Positions 24,741-35,544 of a stretch of 64,000 bases of DNA are shown piece by piece. Position 1 is the stretch's first letter. The number at the start of each line of letters is the position of its first letter. The position numbers and the translations under genes were made by a program. The stretch covers positions 60,692,817 through 60,756,816 of the forward strand of contig JAHLJT010008756.1 of assembly GCA_031308135.1 (NCBI GenBank), read 5' to 3'. The notes beneath the pieces are model-generated. The model had not been told where the DNA came from and did not search any database. It saw nothing but the letters and a program-made list of their open reading frames with translations. Source of the DNA: Acheta domesticus. Its lineage: Eukaryota; Arthropoda; Insecta; Orthoptera; Gryllidae.

Positions 24741-24781
24741 CACGTGCGTATGAAAAGGGGTTGTTTGTGCGAAAATGGGCG

Positions 24782-24980
24782 TGCATGTAAGATGGGCATG
24801 TGGCCTGCAAGATGGGCATGTGGCCTGCAAGATGGGCATGTGGCCTGCAAGATGGGCATGTGGCCTGCAAGATGGGCATGTGGCCTGCAAGATGGGCATG
24901 TGGCCTGCAAGATGGGCATGTGGCCTGCAAGATGGGCATGTGGCCTGCAAGATGGGTATGCGGCCTGCAAGATGGTAGAT
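24782..24980. repeat. 20-bp satellite, eight perfect copies
   Basis: The unit GATGGGCATGTGGCCTGCAA is repeated without a mismatch from 24791 to 24950, with one or two degenerate units on each side (GATGGGTATGCGG..., GATGGTAGATG...). Each unit contains TTGCAGGCCA/TGGCCTGCAA. The unit is not a multiple of three, so the 20-residue peptide repeat seen in several frames follows from the DNA repeat. Confidence 0.97.
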
Positions 24981-25739
24981 GTGCTTGCGAAAGACATGTG
25001 AGCATGCGAAAGAATTTGCAAATGCAAAATGTGTAAGTAGAAACTAGTCTTGTGACAGGATATACTTTCTTATGTCACTGGACACGTTTACGTAAGAGTA
25101 TTATGTACATTCTGCCCTACTAGCCCTTCAACCTTCACTCGAAAGACGCAAATGTTATGATTCAAAATTACATAAAAATGTATAAGTATTTTTTAAAGCC
25201 ACATATACCGTAAATACACAATAAATAAAATTAAATGTAGTTTGCAACCGAAGTAGCGATGGCGGCAGCAACTGTCCTTTCATGGGCTGCTGTTACGGAA
25301 CAATGATTTCGCTCGATGTATGTTTCGCAATACATCGATCTCACTGATCTTTCTGGAGATACATGTAATACAATTTTTTTTAATGCATTTCCTACCCGTT
25401 TGGCCCTTCAGGCCTTTTGGGGATTATTATTTACAAAATATTCATTAAATAAACACACAACAGTCTATTTTACTAACATCCGGCACAAGTACATATACTT
25501 GAGTTTAGGTTTTAATCTAGTATATACAGTTCTTATTTATGTTTAATTATATAGCATTGTTCTAAATACCACACCAGTGAACAACATATACAGTCACTAT
25601 AATCACATAAAATGTTCATATCCTTTTCACAGCAATTCATGATGGCTTTAAGGTATCTTTAGGAACTCGTCTCAATTTTCCGGTTGGTGCATAAGCTGTA
25701 CGGCCAAGCTTGAAAGTTCTTTTTCTAGAAGTTTCAAGC

Positions 25740-26260
25740 CTTAGATAAAAAAATCCATTATTTGTTTATATAATCTTTAATGCAGCTAATATTTAACTCC
25801 TTTTAAATTTGTGTATTAGGAATAAACAGGAAGCTTTGGTAACCAGTCTTAGGAATTTGTTTTAGATTGCATCTAATTTTTTGACTTGTGTTTGCAGTGC
25901 CTTCCCACACTGATTACGTGCAGGTGAGCGGCGGATAAATTATAGATTTGTAAATTATTGCTCCGTTTTCTATTCTTATTGCAGATTTTTTATATATTAA
26001 TGGAATCATATTATTTTTGAATAGGGTTTGCTGGAAGATCAGCTATGATTTTTCCATGTTAATCTAATTTGACTCCTAGATATGTGACAGGTTGGTTACT
26101 GTTTAACCTAAAAATTGGATCGTTACTGATTGTTAAAATTAGAGGGGTTGTAAATCTTTTAAGCGAGAAAATTTTATCTTGTGATTTGTTTGGATTTATA
26201 TGAATTCTCCATTTATAAGTCCATTGGCGAACGAGGCTACTGCAGTACCTGCTTCCGTAA
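25740..26260 (-). pseudogene. Decayed Jockey-like LINE reverse transcriptase, C-terminal part
   Basis: Minus-strand translation, allowing frameshifts, gives pieces in the order of a Jockey-clade RT C-terminal region. These are WRIHINPNKSQ (about 26210-26180), then YLGVKLD directly followed by LTWKNH in another frame (about 26075), then IIYKSIIYPPLTCT, VWEGTA and FIPNTQI..KELNI (25950-25810). At least one frameshift and two in-frame stops break it. The catalytic YxDD region is not present. It is a dead fragment in AT-rich surroundings. Confidence 0.72.
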
Positions 26261-26449
26261 CATTAAAAGTCTCTGGAATTTCTGTTAACATTTAATGTCA
26301 GATGTACTCGAACATGTTCCGTGTCTGTAAAACGGTTGGTGGAAATTCATTGCGAGATTAAACGAGGACATTAAGCTCGTTACTTGTGCTACGGGAACAG
26401 GTCGTAATACCTCCCGTGCGTCGATATTTCTCCGCCGTCACCAACGCAC

Positions 26450-26830
26450 CACGTGCTTACCGGGAACGACTTCTCCGCCGCGGCCGCCTCCGGCTGCATA
26501 AATCCAGGGGAAGCATTCTTGCCCCGCTCCGCTCGAACATTTCGTAACCATATTTCGTCAGCTCCTGCGTTCCAGACGGCCCTCCCTCCGCCGCTAGGGC
26601 GCAGCGACCGGCGTCTGGGGGTTACTGCCGCTTTTACGACATCGCGCGGCGCATCTGGGAAACGAAACGGCTGGCCGGCACGCGCCGCCGCGCCGCGGCG
26701 CACGCAACCGAAGGCCTCCACGAGGCTGCTCCCCCCACCCACCCACGCCGTCTCAGAAACGCACGTATTACTTCTGACGCGCCGTGGCCCTGGATCGCGT
26801 CGTCCGCACCTACGATCATGCGGCCGAAGT
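26450..26830. other. CpG-rich island
   Basis: GC-rich block with a 276-codon plus frame starting at 26453 and a 169-codon minus frame. The plus frame runs into the downstream 18-bp repeat. No domain is recognised, so I leave both uncalled. Confidence 0.35.
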
Positions 26831-26859
26831 GTACTCTTCACTTGGCCCACGCCCTCTTT

Positions 26860-27165
26860 CGAACGGTTCACCCCTCGTTCGCGTCGGCCACCCATCATTC
26901 GCGTGGCTCACCTCCCCTACGCGTCACCCGCCCTCTTTCTCCTTTTCGTCGCCCGCCCCTCCACGTTCCCCCTCCTACGCGTCGCCCACCCCTCAGTCAC
27001 GTCGTTCACCCCTCGTTCACGACGATCACCCCTCATTCACGTCGCCCAACCCTCATTCACGTCGCCCACACCTCATTCACGTCGCCTACACCTCATTCAC
27101 GTCACTCACCCCTCATTCACATCGCTAACACCTCATTCACATTGCTCACATCTCATTCACGTCGC
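26860..27165. repeat. ~18-bp minisatellite (CCTCATTCACGTCGCYCA)n
   Basis: About 16 diverged units that become more regular toward the right (27005-27165). All frames stay open as SPTPHSRR or HVAHPSFTS, which reflects the repeat. Confidence 0.85.
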
Positions 27166-27447
27166 CGGTTGCTGGCCAAGCTCAAAGAGATTACCCAGAC
27201 GCCGCTTTGTAAGACAAGTTCCGATAAGTGATTTTTTAAATTCTCATGGCTATTATTTTTTATGGGATACTATTAGTATTTGATGTTCGGAAGTAATTAG
27301 TAACTGATTTTAACTGCCCTTATCTTCTCTTGGTGAAATTTTCTTTGTAACAATTAAATATTAATCTGTTTAATTAATATGTTGAACGACACAGAGAGCC
27401 CAGAGTTATTTACAATTCAACCTCCCAATCACCATAACGATTTAATA

Positions 27448-27476
27448 ACGTATTATTATTATTATTATTATTATTA
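27448..27476. repeat. (TTA)n microsatellite
   Basis: A short uninterrupted TTA run. A second run, (ATT)n/(TAA)n, lies at about 27862-27905. Confidence 0.9.
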
Positions 27477-28079
27477 CTCTAATTCACTCTAATTCACAAC
27501 TTAAGATGTTATGAGTATGTTGATAATAAAGTCTACTCCATGTTGCAACTACATTCTGAAGAGCAGATCTAGAGTCTATTGGCGCATCTACAATATTTAG
27601 CGCAAAATGAGGGCTGTTCCCAACAAAGCAGTGTCTTGGACTTCCCATTCTTTTGAATAACATAGAAGTTTAGCCAAGTTTTTACACAAATTTTCCTTCA
27701 CAAATCCCAGAGCTCCGATGACTATCACTGACTATGACCTGTGCTTTTACGCCCCACATTTGGCTGATCTCGATTTCCAAACCCTTATATTTAAAACATT
27801 TCTCAGTCTCCTCGGTTACGACGGTTTGAGCCATATCTGTTTTATAAGTAGGCCTTTGTATATTATTATTATTAATATTATTAATAATAATAATAATAAT
27901 AATAAAATCATACTCGCTTTAAAGTTTGAACAAAAATGTCTATCCCAAAACTATATTTCCTACTGTTTCTATTGAATCTTGCGAATTGTCCTCAGTTAGG
28001 TTCAAGAGTACGAGTATACGCGCGTGCTTCTGCCATTTCGAGCAGAATCGTCCTCGTATATCCTCTTCTAACTTCTCCA

Positions 28080-28425
28080 TACAGTAACTCCTCCCGCCAT
28101 CAACTCCTTCGCGTGTTCCTCCGTGGTTTCTCTCGCGCCGTTCCATTCCCCTTCGCAATCCTTCGCCCCCCCCCCTCGCACACCTCGCCGTTCCTCGAGC
28201 TTCCTCGCGGCGCGATGGCCAGAAATCGCGCCACTGGTCGTAACTGCTCTTGTTCCGCCTCCGCGGGAGGGTGATATAATAAAATAAATAAAGCGAAAGA
28301 AAAACGGTTCTTTTCATCGCGACGCGAGGAAACACAAAGAGCGGGTGGCCGCGGGACGTGGGGCGGGGGCGGGGGGGTGAAACGGCTCAGACTGCTGTAA
28401 CGCTCCTTCCGTTCCACCGGCCGCC
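28080..28425. other. CpG-rich island
   Basis: GC-rich segment with an embedded AT core (GATATAATAAAATAAATAAAG, about 28273). No gene is recognised. Confidence 0.35.
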
Positions 28426-28489
28426 TCGTCTCGTCTCTTCGAACGAGACAAGAATTTCACTCGTTGGTCTTTAACAAAATAGTATAACT

Positions 28490-28680
28490 CAAGGGCCGAG
28501 AGAAGTGGCTCAGTGTAGAACTAACGTGCTGACGTCGCATTCGGGAGGTCCGGGTTCGATCCCCGGGCTGGATATCCCGTCCGGGGTTTTTCGTGGTTGC
28601 CCTCGGTCGTAAGACGAATGCTGGGATGGTTCAAAAAGACCACCATCACCTCTCATCATCACCCTATCGCCTCCTAATTT
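28490..28680 (+). mobile_element. tRNA-derived SINE with (ATT)n tail
   Basis: A box TGGCTCAGTG (28506-28515), B box GGTTCGATCCC (28553-28563), then a body GGTTTTTCGTGGTTGCC and a CACCATCACCTCTCATCATC segment. It ends in an ATT microsatellite at about 28679. The tail merges with the TAA tract that borders the downstream R4-like element. Confidence 0.8.
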
Positions 28681-28750
28681 ATTATTATTATTATTAATAA
28701 TAATAATAAAAGTATTAATATTAATAATAATAATAATAATAATAATAAGT
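28676..28750. repeat. (ATT/TAA)n microsatellite, left flank of the R4-like element
   Basis: A TAA-type tract with an internal switch from ATT to TAA phase. It directly abuts the first coding codons of the retrotransposon. Confidence 0.92.
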
Positions 28751-29914
28751 AGAATAGATTTCCGTGTACAGAACCGGTTGTTTGAAAGAGACGCGAAGAG
28801 ATTCTATCGCAATCTGACTCAAAAACCGAATGGCAAAGCTGTCACTCCTTCAAAAGAAGACGTCGAAGCGTTTTGGGCAGGAATCTGGGAAGAGAGCAGA
28901 TCTTACAACAAAGACGCATCTTGGCTTCAATCTGAAGTTGATGCTGCCGATGAACTTGTAGAAACAGTGGAAGATGTTCACCAATTCTCGGAAGAGGACC
29001 TCTTCCAAGCAATTAAGAACATGGGAAACTGGAAGTCCCCCGGGATTGATAAGATCCAGATTTATTGGATTAAGAAATTAACAGCAATACATTCTCATCT
29101 AGCAAAGGCTGTTAATACAATTTTTGAAAACCCAAAGGAAATCCCGGAATGGCTCACACGCGGCATCACGTATTTGCTACCCAAAGCGGGAGACAGCTCT
29201 TTGGCGAAGAACTACAGGCCAAGTACTTGTTTCCCAGTACTGTACAAAGTTATAACTTCAGCCATAGCTGACAAAATGTACAGACATCTAGATAAGAATC
29301 ATCTAATGCCAGCTGAACAAAAAGGATGTCGTAAAGGCTCTTATGGCTGTAAGGAAATCTTGCTCCTGAATAAAGTCATCTTGAATGATGTAAAGAAACG
29401 CAAACGTAATTTGAGCATGGCTTGGATTGAATACCAGAAGGCCTTTGATAGTGTACCACACGACTGGATTTTGAAGGCACTGGAGATCTATCGATTTCAT
29501 CCTAGACTTATTGAATTTTGCAAGGCTAGTATGAAGTCGTGGAGTACCAGGTTACTAATACACAGCGGAAAGGAAGCAGTAGAAACCAGAAGTATTCAGA
29601 TCAACAGGGGTATTTTTCAAGGAGATTCACTATCCCCTCTGCTGTTTTGCATTAGTTTGATCCCACTATCGAGACAGTTGTCGCAAGCTGACTTTGGTTT
29701 TAAGCTCCATGGTGATGAAACGCCAGTTTCACATTTGTTTTACATGGATGATCTGAAAGTGTTTCCTAAGAATGAAGCGATTCTCTCCCAAATGCTGTCT
29801 GTCGTGAATGACTTTAGCAATGACATCTGCATGAAGTTTGGTCTTGAGAAATGCGCAAAAAAAGAGGGAAACTCACAACGTCTGAGAACATTGAAATTGA
29901 TACGCACACTGTGA
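28751..29914 (+). pseudogene. R4-like reverse transcriptase, first frame segment
   Basis: The reading frame continues upstream of the TTG at 28778 to the microsatellite junction, so no start codon exists. RT motifs are in order: NWKSPGIDKIQ, LLPKAGDSS...NYRPSTCFPVLYK, MPAEQKGCRKGSYGCK, WIEYQKAFDSVPHDW, GIFQGDSLSPLLFCISL, and the catalytic YMDDLK at about 29742-29759. The catalytic Asp pair is intact. The frame is lost just after KFGLEKCAK, at a seven-A run near 29858. Homopolymer slippage or a sequencing error could explain this. Confidence 0.9.
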
Positions 29915-30288
29915 TTCAAGATCATGAGCCAGGTAAAACTTACAAATATCTGGGCATTGAAGAATGTGAAACCATCTCGAATGACAGAATGAAAGAGAGA
30001 ATTCGTAGGGAGTATTATAGGAGAGTGAGACTGGTCCTGCAGTCCGCTCTCAATTCCAGGAATAAAATTCCTGCAATAGGTAGTTTGGCGGTACCTGTAG
30101 CCGAATACAGTTTTGGACTAGTGGACTGGGCTGAGCAGGAAATTCGCACCATGGATCGAAAAACCAAAAAACTGCTAACAATGCATCATGTTCCCCACCC
30201 TCGAGCTGATATACATAGACTTTATGTGTCACGTAAGGAAGGAGGAAGAGGCCCCAGACAAATTGAGGCCCCTGGCACAACGCAATAG
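29851..30288 (+). pseudogene. R4-like element, thumb/linker segment in second frame
   Basis: Continues the same protein in another frame: YKYLG (29942 region), then REYYRRVRLVLQSALNSRNK, INSL/YSFG-type sequence and RKEGGRG (near 30240). The TAG stop at 30286-30288 ends it. The next segment resumes a base or two away in the third frame, so this is a decayed or mis-assembled single ORF and not a separate gene. Confidence 0.85.
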
Positions 30289-31262
30289 TCAGGATGGGAA
30301 AGTATGTAGTCAGCCATCAAGATCACCCTCTAATGAGGCAGGTCATGAAATCTGGCCGAAGAATGGGAAACAGAGGCATTGTTAGTGTAGCAAGAAGCAT
30401 TGCGAAGAAGACTAGGCAAGACACGTCGAATAACACAGACACTGAACCTCTGATGCTGCTAAACATGAAGTGTGAGACACAAAAAATGTTAAAGAAATCG
30501 TGGAGAGACAAACCACTCCACGGACAATACCTAAAAAGAATGGACAAAGTGCAGATCCATAAAGATCAATCATTTATGTGGCTTAAAAGGGGAAGAATGA
30601 AGCCAGAATCGGAAGCACTTGTAATAGCTGCCCAAGATCAGGCCTTGAGAACACGACATTATGATAAAGCGGTTCTCAAAATTTCCCAAGATGATAAATG
30701 CCGCATTTGCCTGGAGCAAGTAGAAACCATTGATCATATTGTCTCAGCTTGTCCAATCCTAGCAAAGACGGAATACCTGAAAAGACATGACAGGGTGTGT
30801 AGCTACCTCCACTGGCAGATCTGTACCGCCCTCGAAGTTCCAAACACATGCCCCAAGTGGTACGAACACTCACCAAAACCGGTGACGTCTGTTGGATTGT
30901 GTACGATATTGTACGACCAACAAATTCAAACAGATCGCACGATAGCGGCAAACAAACCGGATATAGTTATCCGGGATTTGGCGAAAGAATCGTGTTTACT
31001 TATCGATGTTGCTGTACCTTGCGATCAAAACGTCGTTACCAAGGAGGCAGAGAAACGTCTTAAATACAAGAGTTTGGAAATCGAGATCAGCCGAATGTGG
31101 GGCGTAAAAGCACAGGTCGTCCCGATGGTTATCGGAGCTCTGGGATTTGTTCCGCAAAATTTGAGTAAGAACTTGTCTAAACTCCCAGGTAATTCAAAAG
31201 ACTGGGAAGTGCAAGAAATTGCTTTATTTGGAACAGCCCACATTTTGCGTAAAGTATTGTAG
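30288..31262 (+). pseudogene. R4-like element, CCHC knuckle and restriction-like endonuclease
   Basis: The third frame segment carries CRICLEQVETIDHIVSAC, a C-x2-C-x7-H-x4-C knuckle (about 30700-30753). Beyond it, KPDIVIRDL followed by LLIDVAVPCD gives the PD...D core of the restriction-like endonuclease (about 30955-31025), and a downstream KYKSLEIEI segment supplies the trailing Lys. It ends at a TAG at 31260-31262. The endonuclease residues look intact although the whole ORF is broken upstream. Confidence 0.88.
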
Positions 31263-31364
31263 AGGCACTGATAGTCACCGGATCTGCTCCTTAGGTAGCT
31301 GGTTGCAGCCTGGAGTAGATTTTATATTCAGCCGATTCATAACATCTTTAGTCGTGATGTAATG

Positions 31365-31366
<2 letters not shown>

Positions 31367-31419
<53 letters not shown>

Positions 31420-31421
31420 TC
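31367..31421. repeat. (AAT)n microsatellite, right flank of the R4-like element
   Basis: About 17 perfect AAT/TAA repeats immediately after the element's 3' UTR. It is either the tail of the element, the remainder of the target microsatellite, or both. Confidence 0.95.
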
Positions 31422-33070
31422 ACAGCGGGTATAAAGTTGATGCACGCGTCCGTGATCTACCATTCGTGTCGCCTGGGTAACGCTACAAGAGCAATAGCGA
31501 TTCGCCACCCACGCGCTTGACCATTGTGAACGTGCGAATCCCCACACACTGAGGGAAATTGCACCTCTGCACGTTTCATCGCGTCACCAAACGACTAATA
31601 AGCAAAGGGTGGGCGTTGGAAAACAAACAAACAAAAAGTATAACTGAAGGAAATTAGAAACTCACCACAATGATTTCATAGGTATTATGGCTGACTGGAT
31701 GCAATGGAGTTATGACTTCTCAAATTAAGCCTCGTAGTTCATCAGTTGCTATGTTACTACTCCACAGTCCCAACTGGGTTATTTCAAAACCTCCTAATCA
31801 GCTGGTTCAACCACTGTCTCTTGAGAATTCTGATCCAATCGTTAATTGTTTCCTTCGATCAATTCGTGACGGGTGCTAGGCAAGTGCGATCCTTCCTTAC
31901 CAAACATGCCCCCGTTCCCATTCCCAAGATCGATAGGAAAACGCATCCTCCATGATCTGGAAAGGCTCCGGAAGACTGCGTATGTGGCAGAGTCGGACTT
32001 CAGCTGCAACGAAGGTATATATGGAAAGACACAATATAATGACTACCTTATTCTCTTTCGTGCAACTCGCCCGAAACTATCCACGAAGTCTAGAATGAAT
32101 TCCGCATTCTACGGCGACATAGAAAGTATTTTATCATTAGGTAAAATTTATCATGATAATAAAATATACATTCAAACCACTGTCACAAATTTCTTCACGA
32201 GAAACGTATCCACCGCAAATTGTTGCTCTACAGACAATCCGCTCATATGACGGATGAATACAATGCATGGATGCCTATCTGGAAGGCGTTACGTATGCGT
32301 CGCAGGTGCATTTGTGTGACATTTTCGTATTATTTCTACTTGTTGCAAAGCGAACAGGTTTCATTGCACTGAAATTATGACTTCCTTATGCACTGAATAC
32401 ATATTCTCAATGTGGTCGCAGTGCTACTTAGATAAGAAACGTACATTTTCCTCGTATTCTAAAAATATTGCACAAAATTCACTGCCCTTTTTATATTTTC
32501 ACCTACCTCCTTGCATGTAACTGCCAGAAAATAAAGGTATTACGTTTCTGACCAATCAGGCATGAGTTTAAACTTCCTTACGGACTTGAGTCAGGCAAAG
32601 GCGGTTCTTGACATGGAAATCGCCCTGAGCTCCGTGGAGAACAGTATGTGAAAGAAACTGTGTTTATTCGGCAAAAAATGTTAAAGTATCTCTGCATTCT
32701 AAAAGGCATTGCATGATTCTTTTCATGAACTCTTCTAAATTCCGCTATTATAATTTTCACAGTGCAATTTTTATTCATAACACTAATGAACAAGGAATAG
32801 TGTTCACTCTTTTCATAATACAGTACAGTACAGTACAATATTTCACATCATAGCGATAGGTGAGAGCTATCGGCTGGTTTGGAACATTTTCTCAAGATTT
32901 GGGAATTAACTATAGAAATTCCAGTCTCGGTCCGGACCTAACTTAACCAAGGAAGATCACTGTTCTAGAAAATTTGTATATACTAACCGCTTGCACATTC
33001 TCTAGATTAATGTTAGGAATTTGCGAATACCTGGGCCGGAGCCCAACAACTGAACTTCAAGAAACGTCTT
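31422..33070. other. Unassigned spacer
   Basis: No domain, SINE arm or tandem repeat is recognised. A 125-codon plus frame (31873-32250) lacks any support beyond its length. Confidence 0.35.
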
Positions 33071-33079
33071 CAATTTTAT

Positions 33080-33565
33080 TTCCTAACCAGCTACGTCACA
33101 GCGTTGCCCGGGTATTTATCACAATCGCCTAAGTTACTTCTAATAAACAGGAAAAAGAATGAATTCAGAATATCACCGCCTGGGCCTGCCCTCCCTTCCC
33201 TACACTCCCATGGCTCAACACAATCGCGTTTCCTACGAGCACCGATGCTACGGACAGCTGTAAACAGATGCATTGTTACTCATTCCCAGCAAAGTTCCAC
33301 TAGCAATTGTGACCTGCAATTACTGAATGCGTAATGGCACTATTGGAATGAATTAAAAAGCATTTAGTAGGAAACTGTATAAACTATATTAAACGATTAA
33401 TGTTCTGTGGTATTTTCACGCCTTTTTTGTAATATGCACAATATTCTAAAAGAGTTTAGATTTGAAGTTTGCTTCAAGGGATAAGAAAGTGGGATGTGGG
33501 GTAATTTTTACAAAATCTCATGCACACAGCAACTTTTTTCATGTTTTTAAGCTCAAATATAGAAA
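33080..33565 (+). mobile_element. Dispersed repeat family R1, copy 2
   Basis: Starts with CAGCTACGTCACAGCGTTGCCCGGGTATTTATCACAATC. It continues with CTGTAAACAGATGCATTGTTA and ends near CTCATGCACACAG, AACTTTTTTC. The last block is shared with 56285-56310, and the first with 12830 and 55742. No coding potential. Confidence 0.6.
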
Positions 33566-33829
33566 ATTGTATTAAGATCGGAATAAAACTTAATTTGTAT
33601 GAAAAAGCATCCAAAAAAAGATTTTTATAACGTAAAATATTGATGTGAAAAAAGCAAACTAATTAATGTCCAACAAAACACTATAAGAGAAAACCGCTTC
33701 AAAATCGGTTCAGCAGTTCTCAAGATTACCCTGCACAAAAGGTAGACAAAAATCGTACTAACAACGAAATTAATTTTATATTATCTAAATAAAGGACAGT
33801 TATTATGAAATCAAAGATAGATATTGTCG

Positions 33830-34040
33830 GCCCCATGGCCGAGATCGCTGAGGCACTAGTGCCGTAGTGATCTTCGACTAACGGGTCGCGGGTTCGACTT
33901 ACGCCTCGGGCATGGTTGTGTGTCCCCATCCTTTCACCCCCTACCATCACCATATCGTTTCATCCTCATACCATAACGTTAAATCTAATAGTGGTCGCTA
34001 ATGACCTAGTAGTTGACGCGACCTTAGAATAACAAAAAAG
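33830..34040 (+). mobile_element. tRNA-derived SINE-C
   Basis: A-box region ATGGCCGAGATCGCTGAGG (33835-33853) and B-box-like GGGTTCGACTT (33890-33900), then a short CACCATCACCATATCG body. The 3' end CTAATGACCTAGTAGTTGACGCGACC closely matches the last part of the unrelated-bodied SINE-A (ACTAATGCCCTAAGTAGTTGACGCGCCC at 38783-38810). It ends in an A-rich tail. Confidence 0.75.
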
Positions 34041-34149
34041 AGACAGACATTCCAATTTTAATTATATAGATAAAAAGGCAATTTAATGCAAGAAATAGTG
34101 GTTTTTCTCCGAGGGCCAAATGAGTATTTCAGCTCAAAGACCCGGTAGT

Positions 34150-34500
34150 GTCATGTCCACGATTTTCCTCCCCACATGCAAACATGACAATTAAATCGGA
34201 AGTGCCTAACGCGAGTGAGCCTCGGGCAGATGGAGGGTCGCCGGTGCAGAACGCAAGCGCCTCCGCGCCCCCGGGGCCCCAAATCACTCGCCCCGCGCCC
34301 GCGCCCGCGCGCTCGCGCCTTCAAATGGAAATTTTACGGCGCCGGAGGCTTACGGCGAAGGCGGAGGTCGGCGCCGGAAGAACAATCGCGGACAGCGCGG
34401 CGCAGCCCAGGGCGGAGGCGAAGGGAGAGGCGGGGGATGAGTACGCAGCGGGGGTGAGGGGGCGGGCGGGCGGGCGGGCGGGCGGGCGGGCGGAAGGTAG
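34150..34500. other. CpG-rich island with (GGGC)n
   Basis: CpG-dense sequence ends in seven to eight GGGC units at 34460-34492, a strong G-quadruplex pattern. The 151-codon plus frame is composition-driven. Confidence 0.5.
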
Positions 34501-34990
34501 CGGTGCAAGGCCAAGGGAGGGGGCGAGGGGGAGGAAAAAAGAGAGAGTTGAGGGAGAAGAGGAAGGACATGGTGGAGAGTTAAGAACGGTGGGCGGTGGA
34601 TGAGAGAGAGAAAGAGAGAAGGCAGGAGGCAGAGAATGAAGGAGAGAGAATGGAAGAGAAACGAGGAGCGGGGAACGAGGGACGAAGAATGAGCGACGAA
34701 GAACGAGGAACGGGGAACTAGGGCTGAGGAAAGACGGAACGAGGATCGGGAATGAGAACGAGCGCGGAGGGAAGGGGGTGGAGAGAAGAGTAAAAAGGAA
34801 GGGGCCAGAGGGGAAGGGTAGAGGCAAGACGGCAGAGACGAGAGAAGAGTACAGAGGGACGAAGTCTGAGGGGAGTGGTAGAGGCAAAAGGGCAGAGGGA
34901 GATTGAAAGGAGGAGGTAGGAAGGAAACGTTACAAGGGAGAAAGATGAAGAGAGAGAGGGGGGATGGAGAACAGAGAGCCGCGTTGCCGA
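34500..34990. repeat. Polypurine (GA-rich) tract
   Basis: About 480 bp of plus strand made very largely of A and G, with partial internal duplication (GGTAGAGGCAAGACGGCAGAG near 34818 and a near copy at 34880). Frames on the minus strand are Ser/Pro/Leu-rich artefacts. Confidence 0.85.
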
Positions 34991-35520
34991 ACGGCGGGAG
35001 AGGGCGGATGAGTCCGGCGGAGAGCGCACGTCAGAGAGGAGGGCGCGAAATGTCGGCAAGTGGACGGAGGGCAGCGACCGTGTGGAGGTAGGCGGGACGC
35101 GGTGGGCATCATGACATTGCCAACAGGGCGGCGTAACGCAGGAGGAGCAAGACCGCCCCGCCCTGGCGAGCAGCATAGGAAGCGAGAGCTCCGCGCCGTC
35201 TGTACCTGCGGAGCGTCTCGGCGCCGCGTCGCGACGCGGGGTGGGGCGGGGCGGGGCGGGGCGCGGCGGGGCGGTGCGAGGCGTGGCGGGGCGCCGGAAC
35301 AGGCGCGCGCCTTTATTGCGCTATTCTTCACGCGCGCGGCCTTTCTAATAATGCGCGCGTCACCCGCCGCTCCCCCCCTCCCCGCCGCCGAGCGCCGCTC
35401 GGATAGCAATTATCGGGAAGGAAAGCGGCGGCCCGGCAGATTTGTGGGCGCGCGGGGACGACGCGCGCCGCGGCGGCGCTGGAGGAACTTCGGTGGGAGG
35501 ACACGCTCCCGGTGAGCGGG
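34990..35520. other. CpG-rich island with (GGGGC)n
   Basis: Very CpG-rich. GGGGC units lie at 35240-35275, and AT cores are embedded (CGCCTTTATTGCGC at about 35307, TAGCAATTATCGG at about 35403). No exon is recognised. Confidence 0.45.
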
Positions 35521-35544
35521 GCATGTAGGTGATGATTGCGAATG

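Larger units (their letters stand above)
28751..31366 (+). mobile_element. R4/Dong-like non-LTR retrotransposon, 5'-truncated, inside TAA repeats
   Basis: A 2.6-kb element with an RT domain followed by a CCHC knuckle and a restriction-like endonuclease in one polypeptide order, which is the architecture of site-specific R4-clade LINEs. Coding starts at the TAA-tract junction without an ATG, so the 5' part is missing. It is broken by at least two frameshifts (about 29860 and 30285). A short 3' UTR (31263-31366) precedes a second TAA tract at 31367-31420. TAA microsatellites on both sides agree with the TAA-repeat target preference reported for Bombyx Dong. Confidence 0.9.

Noticed and set aside
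24402..25027. 199-codon plus and 187-codon minus frames with 20-residue repeats
   Set aside because: The repeat part is the 20-bp DNA satellite and the rest is a CpG-rich island without a domain.
26453..27283. 276-codon plus frame
   Set aside because: Half is a CpG-rich island and half the 18-bp minisatellite. No domain or splice support.
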